From the NCBI RefSeq assembly GCF_030166555.2, contig NZ_CP126461.2: 64,000 nt of DNA; one strand, written 5' to 3'. The stretch's first letter is position 1. Each line of letters begins with the position of its first letter. This document shows positions 61,768 through 64,000 of this stretch, piece by piece. The DNA comes from Acholeplasma laidlawii_A (lineage in GTDB: Bacteria; Bacillota_I; Bacilli_A; Acholeplasmatales; Acholeplasmataceae). Below the pieces are notes generated by a model, which was given only the letters and a program-made list of their open reading frames with translations, was not told the DNA's origin and did not search any database. The position numbers and the translations under genes are program-made.

Positions 61768-63015
61768 TTATTTCATAAATGCTTCGATATCTTTAACTTC
61801 TTTAATGATATCACTTGATAAATTGATACAGCCCTCTTCAGTTAGTAACAGATCATCTTCAATACGGATACCAATACCCTCTTCTGCAATATAAAGCCCT
61901 GGTTCAACAGTAATGACTTGACCAACTTTAAATGGCTTTGTAGGATCTCCTACATCATGCACATCAAGTCCAAGTGGATGTCCTAATCCATGATAGTAGT
62001 ATTTAATAATTTCAGCATCTTCTTTAATTAATCCTAAATCTTTAGCTGCTTGAGTTAAGAGTTCTTTACCTTTTTGATTGTATTCAAATTGAGTAACACC
62101 CGCTTTAACCCAGTTAATGATGTCTTTATTGACCTTTAGTACTGCTTCATAAACTTCTTTTTGGCGTGGACTATACTTTCCACTTGCAGGATAAGTTCTA
62201 GTAATATCAGATGCGTATTGTTCATATCTAACACCTAAGTCTAATAGGACTAAATCATCTTTATGGATGGTATCATTATTTTTTTCATAGTGAAGAATTG
62301 TACCATTTTTACCGCTAGCGATAATTTCATTAAAACTTGGTTTAGTTTGATTTTTATTTAATACATAATTAAATTCAGCATAAAGGTCCGCTTCGTTTCT
62401 AGCTGTTTTAAGTGCATTTAATAGTGCAGTATTTGCTAGATTAGATACATGAATTGCACCTTTGATTGCTGCAACTTCACTGCCATCTTTACTACTTCTT
62501 AAATCAGCGATAATACCTTGTGCATTTTTAACATCAATGTGAGGATATGTTTTACTAAATTCACTTGCTTTTTTCTCACCAAGTAATGGATTATCCATTG
62601 GACTTTGACGTTCAATGTCAAAGTATACTTTGTCCACTGTACCAAATAGTGCACGTCTGGTTTGAGTTAAAAGTTGTGCAAAGAAACTATCAAATTGTGC
62701 GATATCCATAATATTAGATAATGGAATACCTGATAATTTGCTTGCTTCTTCAAAACTTAAGGAAGCACCCACCCATAACGCTTCTACTGGATCATTTTTT
62801 TTGATAAATAAAAAACTATCTGTCAAGTGAGGTGATTTACCCATAAGTAAAACAGCACCAGCCTGGTCAATGTTAGTTAAGTACCAAAAGTTTTTATTTA
62901 CCATAAACGGATAATAAGAATCATTTGATAAATGTGGTGCATGTCCTGAATACAACACAGTTAAGCTATTCATTTCAACTTGATTTAAATAATTGATTCT
63001 ACGTGTCTTAAACAT
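61768..63015 (-). CDS. pepP: Xaa-Pro aminopeptidase (M24B)
   Basis: 415 residues from ATG 63015 (AAGGAG 8 nt upstream); the frame is open to GTG 63024 inside that site. An N-terminal creatinase-like domain is followed by the pita-bread catalytic domain. Metal ligands: DLGVRYEQYASDITRTYP (two Asp), YYYHGLGHPLGLDVHDVG (His), VITVEPGLYI (Glu) and GIRIEDDLLLT (Glu). It removes N-terminal residues preceding proline from peptides. It follows pgcA by 12 bp. Confidence 0.94.
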   Translation of the reverse strand: MFKTRRINYLNQVEMNSLTVLYSGHAPHLSNDSYYPFMVNKNFWYLTNIDQAGAVLLMGKSPHLTDSFLFIKKNDPVEALWVGASLSFEEASKLSGIPLSNIMDIAQFDSFFAQLLTQTRRALFGTVDKVYFDIERQSPMDNPLLGEKKASEFSKTYPHIDVKNAQGIIADLRSSKDGSEVAAIKGAIHVSNLANTALLNALKTARNEADLYAEFNYVLNKNQTKPSFNEIIASGKNGTILHYEKNNDTIHKDDLVLLDLGVRYEQYASDITRTYPASGKYSPRQKEVYEAVLKVNKDIINWVKAGVTQFEYNQKGKELLTQAAKDLGLIKEDAEIIKYYYHGLGHPLGLDVHDVGDPTKPFKVGQVITVEPGLYIAEEGIGIRIEDDLLLTEEGCINLSSDIIKEVKDIEAFMK

Positions 63016-63027
63016 ATGTAACACTCC

Positions 63028-64000
63028 TTATTGTATTTGATTTATAAACGCCATAATGGATGTTTTTAAATCATTTATTTTTTGTTTAGATGATGCGTGA
63101 CTAGTCGTTTTAACTGAGATATAAATCTTTAATTTAGGCTCAGTACCACTTGGTCTAAAGATTATAAAGCCTTGATTACTTTCAAACTTTAATACATTAG
63201 ATGGTGGTAATACAACATCATGGGGATGTACCATACCTTTACTGAAGTCAATTTGTTTTTTAACTTCAAAACCATCAATTTTGATACCATGTAATCTAAC
63301 ATAGTCTGTGATTTGGATAATACGTTTAGAGCCTTCAATACCTTTCAAAGTTAAATTGATGGTGTCTTCTAGATAATAGCCAAATGTATGGTAAATTTGG
63401 TCTAAATAGTCATTAACAGTAAGGTTTCTAGATTTTAAAGTATTTAGTATTTCAGCTAATAAGTATACTGCTTGAACAGCATCTTTATCTCTTACAAAAT
63501 CAGATACTAAACTACCATAGGATTCTTCACATCCAAAGATGTAAGGTAGTTTACCTTGATTTTTTTCTGCTTGTTCACCAATAAATTTAAAACCTGTTAA
63601 AGTTTCTCCAACCTTTTGGTTGTATTTATGTGCAATATCTTTAAGTAAATGAGACGATACTACCGTTGTATAAACAATACCTGAAGGTTGATTCTTTTCA
63701 CTTAAGATGTAATATAACATCATCGATGCTGTTTGATTACCATTTAAAATGTGATAGTCATCATTTAGTTTATATGCAACACCCAATCTATCAGCATCTG
63801 GGTCTGTAACAAAGATGACATCTGCATCTTTTTTTCTAGCAAGCTCAATCGTTTTTTCATAAGCGATATGATCTTCTGGGTTTGATGATTTCGTATGACT
63901 AAATTCAGGGTCTACCTTCATTTGATTTGGTTCACTATAAACGGTGTAACCTGTCTTTTCAAGGAGTTTAGGTATCACAGTACCACCAGTTCCATGAAGT
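63028..64000 (-). CDS. pgcA: Phosphoglucomutase/phosphomannomutase (C-terminal part)
   Basis: Runs off the right edge; the frame is open to base 64000 (LHGTGGTVIPKLL), so the true start lies outside. The visible part has the metal-binding FVTDPDADRLGVAYK, the sugar-contacting GCEESYGSLVSDFVRDKDAV, and the phosphate-binding FRPSGTEPKLKIYIS. The catalytic Ser loop is off-window. It interconverts glucose 6-phosphate and glucose 1-phosphate, which GalU (52932-53792) then activates. Confidence 0.94.
   Translation of the reverse strand, partial: LHGTGGTVIPKLLEKTGYTVYSEPNQMKVDPEFSHTKSSNPEDHIAYEKTIELARKKDADVIFVTDPDADRLGVAYKLNDDYHILNGNQTASMMLYYILSEKNQPSGIVYTTVVSSHLLKDIAHKYNQKVGETLTGFKFIGEQAEKNQGKLPYIFGCEESYGSLVSDFVRDKDAVQAVYLLAEILNTLKSRNLTVNDYLDQIYHTFGYYLEDTINLTLKGIEGSKRIIQITDYVRLHGIKIDGFEVKKQIDFSKGMVHPHDVVLPPSNVLKFESNQGFIIFRPSGTEPKLKIYISVKTTSHASSKQKINDLKTSIMAFINQIQ

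Noticed and set aside
1..64000. tRNA genes, CRISPR arrays, insertion sequences, prophage, replication origin
   Set aside because: Intergenic gaps were read on both strands; no cloverleaf, repeat-spacer array, transposase, integrase or DnaA-box cluster was seen.

Overview
This window reads as chromosome of a low-GC, wall-less Firmicutes relative, most like Acholeplasma. UGA is an ordinary stop codon, since long ORFs end at TGA and genes overlap as ATGA. A mevalonate-pathway isoprenoid cluster and an acyl-ACP thioesterase fit Acholeplasma lipid biology. No cell-wall synthesis genes are present. Regulation is Firmicutes-like: lysine, Mn2+ and TPP riboswitches, a T-box, an infC leader, type B RNase P RNA and a probable 6S RNA. 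The genus call is inference; no 16S rRNA is present.

Layout. 1-203: start of an ECF transporter S component. 326-7793 (minus): a lysine operon (lysA-lysC-asd-dapA-dapB-M20 deacetylase, then an Imm5-like gene and a GNAT) behind a lysine riboswitch with a terminator. 7794-13014 (minus): a 5'-nucleotidase lipoprotein, a membrane diguanylate cyclase, guaC and an acyl-ACP thioesterase. 13121-14303 (plus): two unknown membrane proteins. 14356-18257 (minus): mvaK1-mvaD-mvaK2-fni. 18326-23448 (plus): cyclophilin, psuG, a Mn riboswitch with a P-type ATPase, and a glycerophosphodiesterase. 23486-31949 (minus): rnpB, a small membrane protein, pnp, rpsO, a broken c-di-AMP receptor gene, ribF, truB, trxA, mutS2. 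32009-44555: rnhC (plus), then rluD-lspA-unknown-PDZ/Lon protease-comEB-msrA-aspS-hisS-GNAT behind a T-box, an AI-2E-type permease, dtd, relA and apt. 44749-51603: rarA, a DJ-1 family gene, rnjA (minus), recU, thiT with a TPP riboswitch (minus), and an unknown-NfeD-SPFH operon. 51649-56578 (minus): an M42-like protein that appears catalytically dead, a 6S-like RNA, galU, a large membrane protein, rplT-rpmI-infC. 56810-64000 (minus): a heterodimeric ABC exporter with a membrane-anchored and a secreted partner, pepP and the end of pgcA.

Most notable points. Two adjacent genes of the lysine operon (dapB and the M20 deacetylase) are each broken at a run of exactly eight A residues, and each is restored by removing one A. 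The c-di-AMP receptor gene carries a single in-frame TGA. A 156-nt RNA between galU and the M42 gene folds into a 6S-like rod with its own promoter and terminator. infC appears to start at AUU. An intrinsic terminator before a secreted-protein gene contains that gene's Shine-Dalgarno sequence. I saw no tRNA genes, CRISPR arrays, insertion sequences or prophage.
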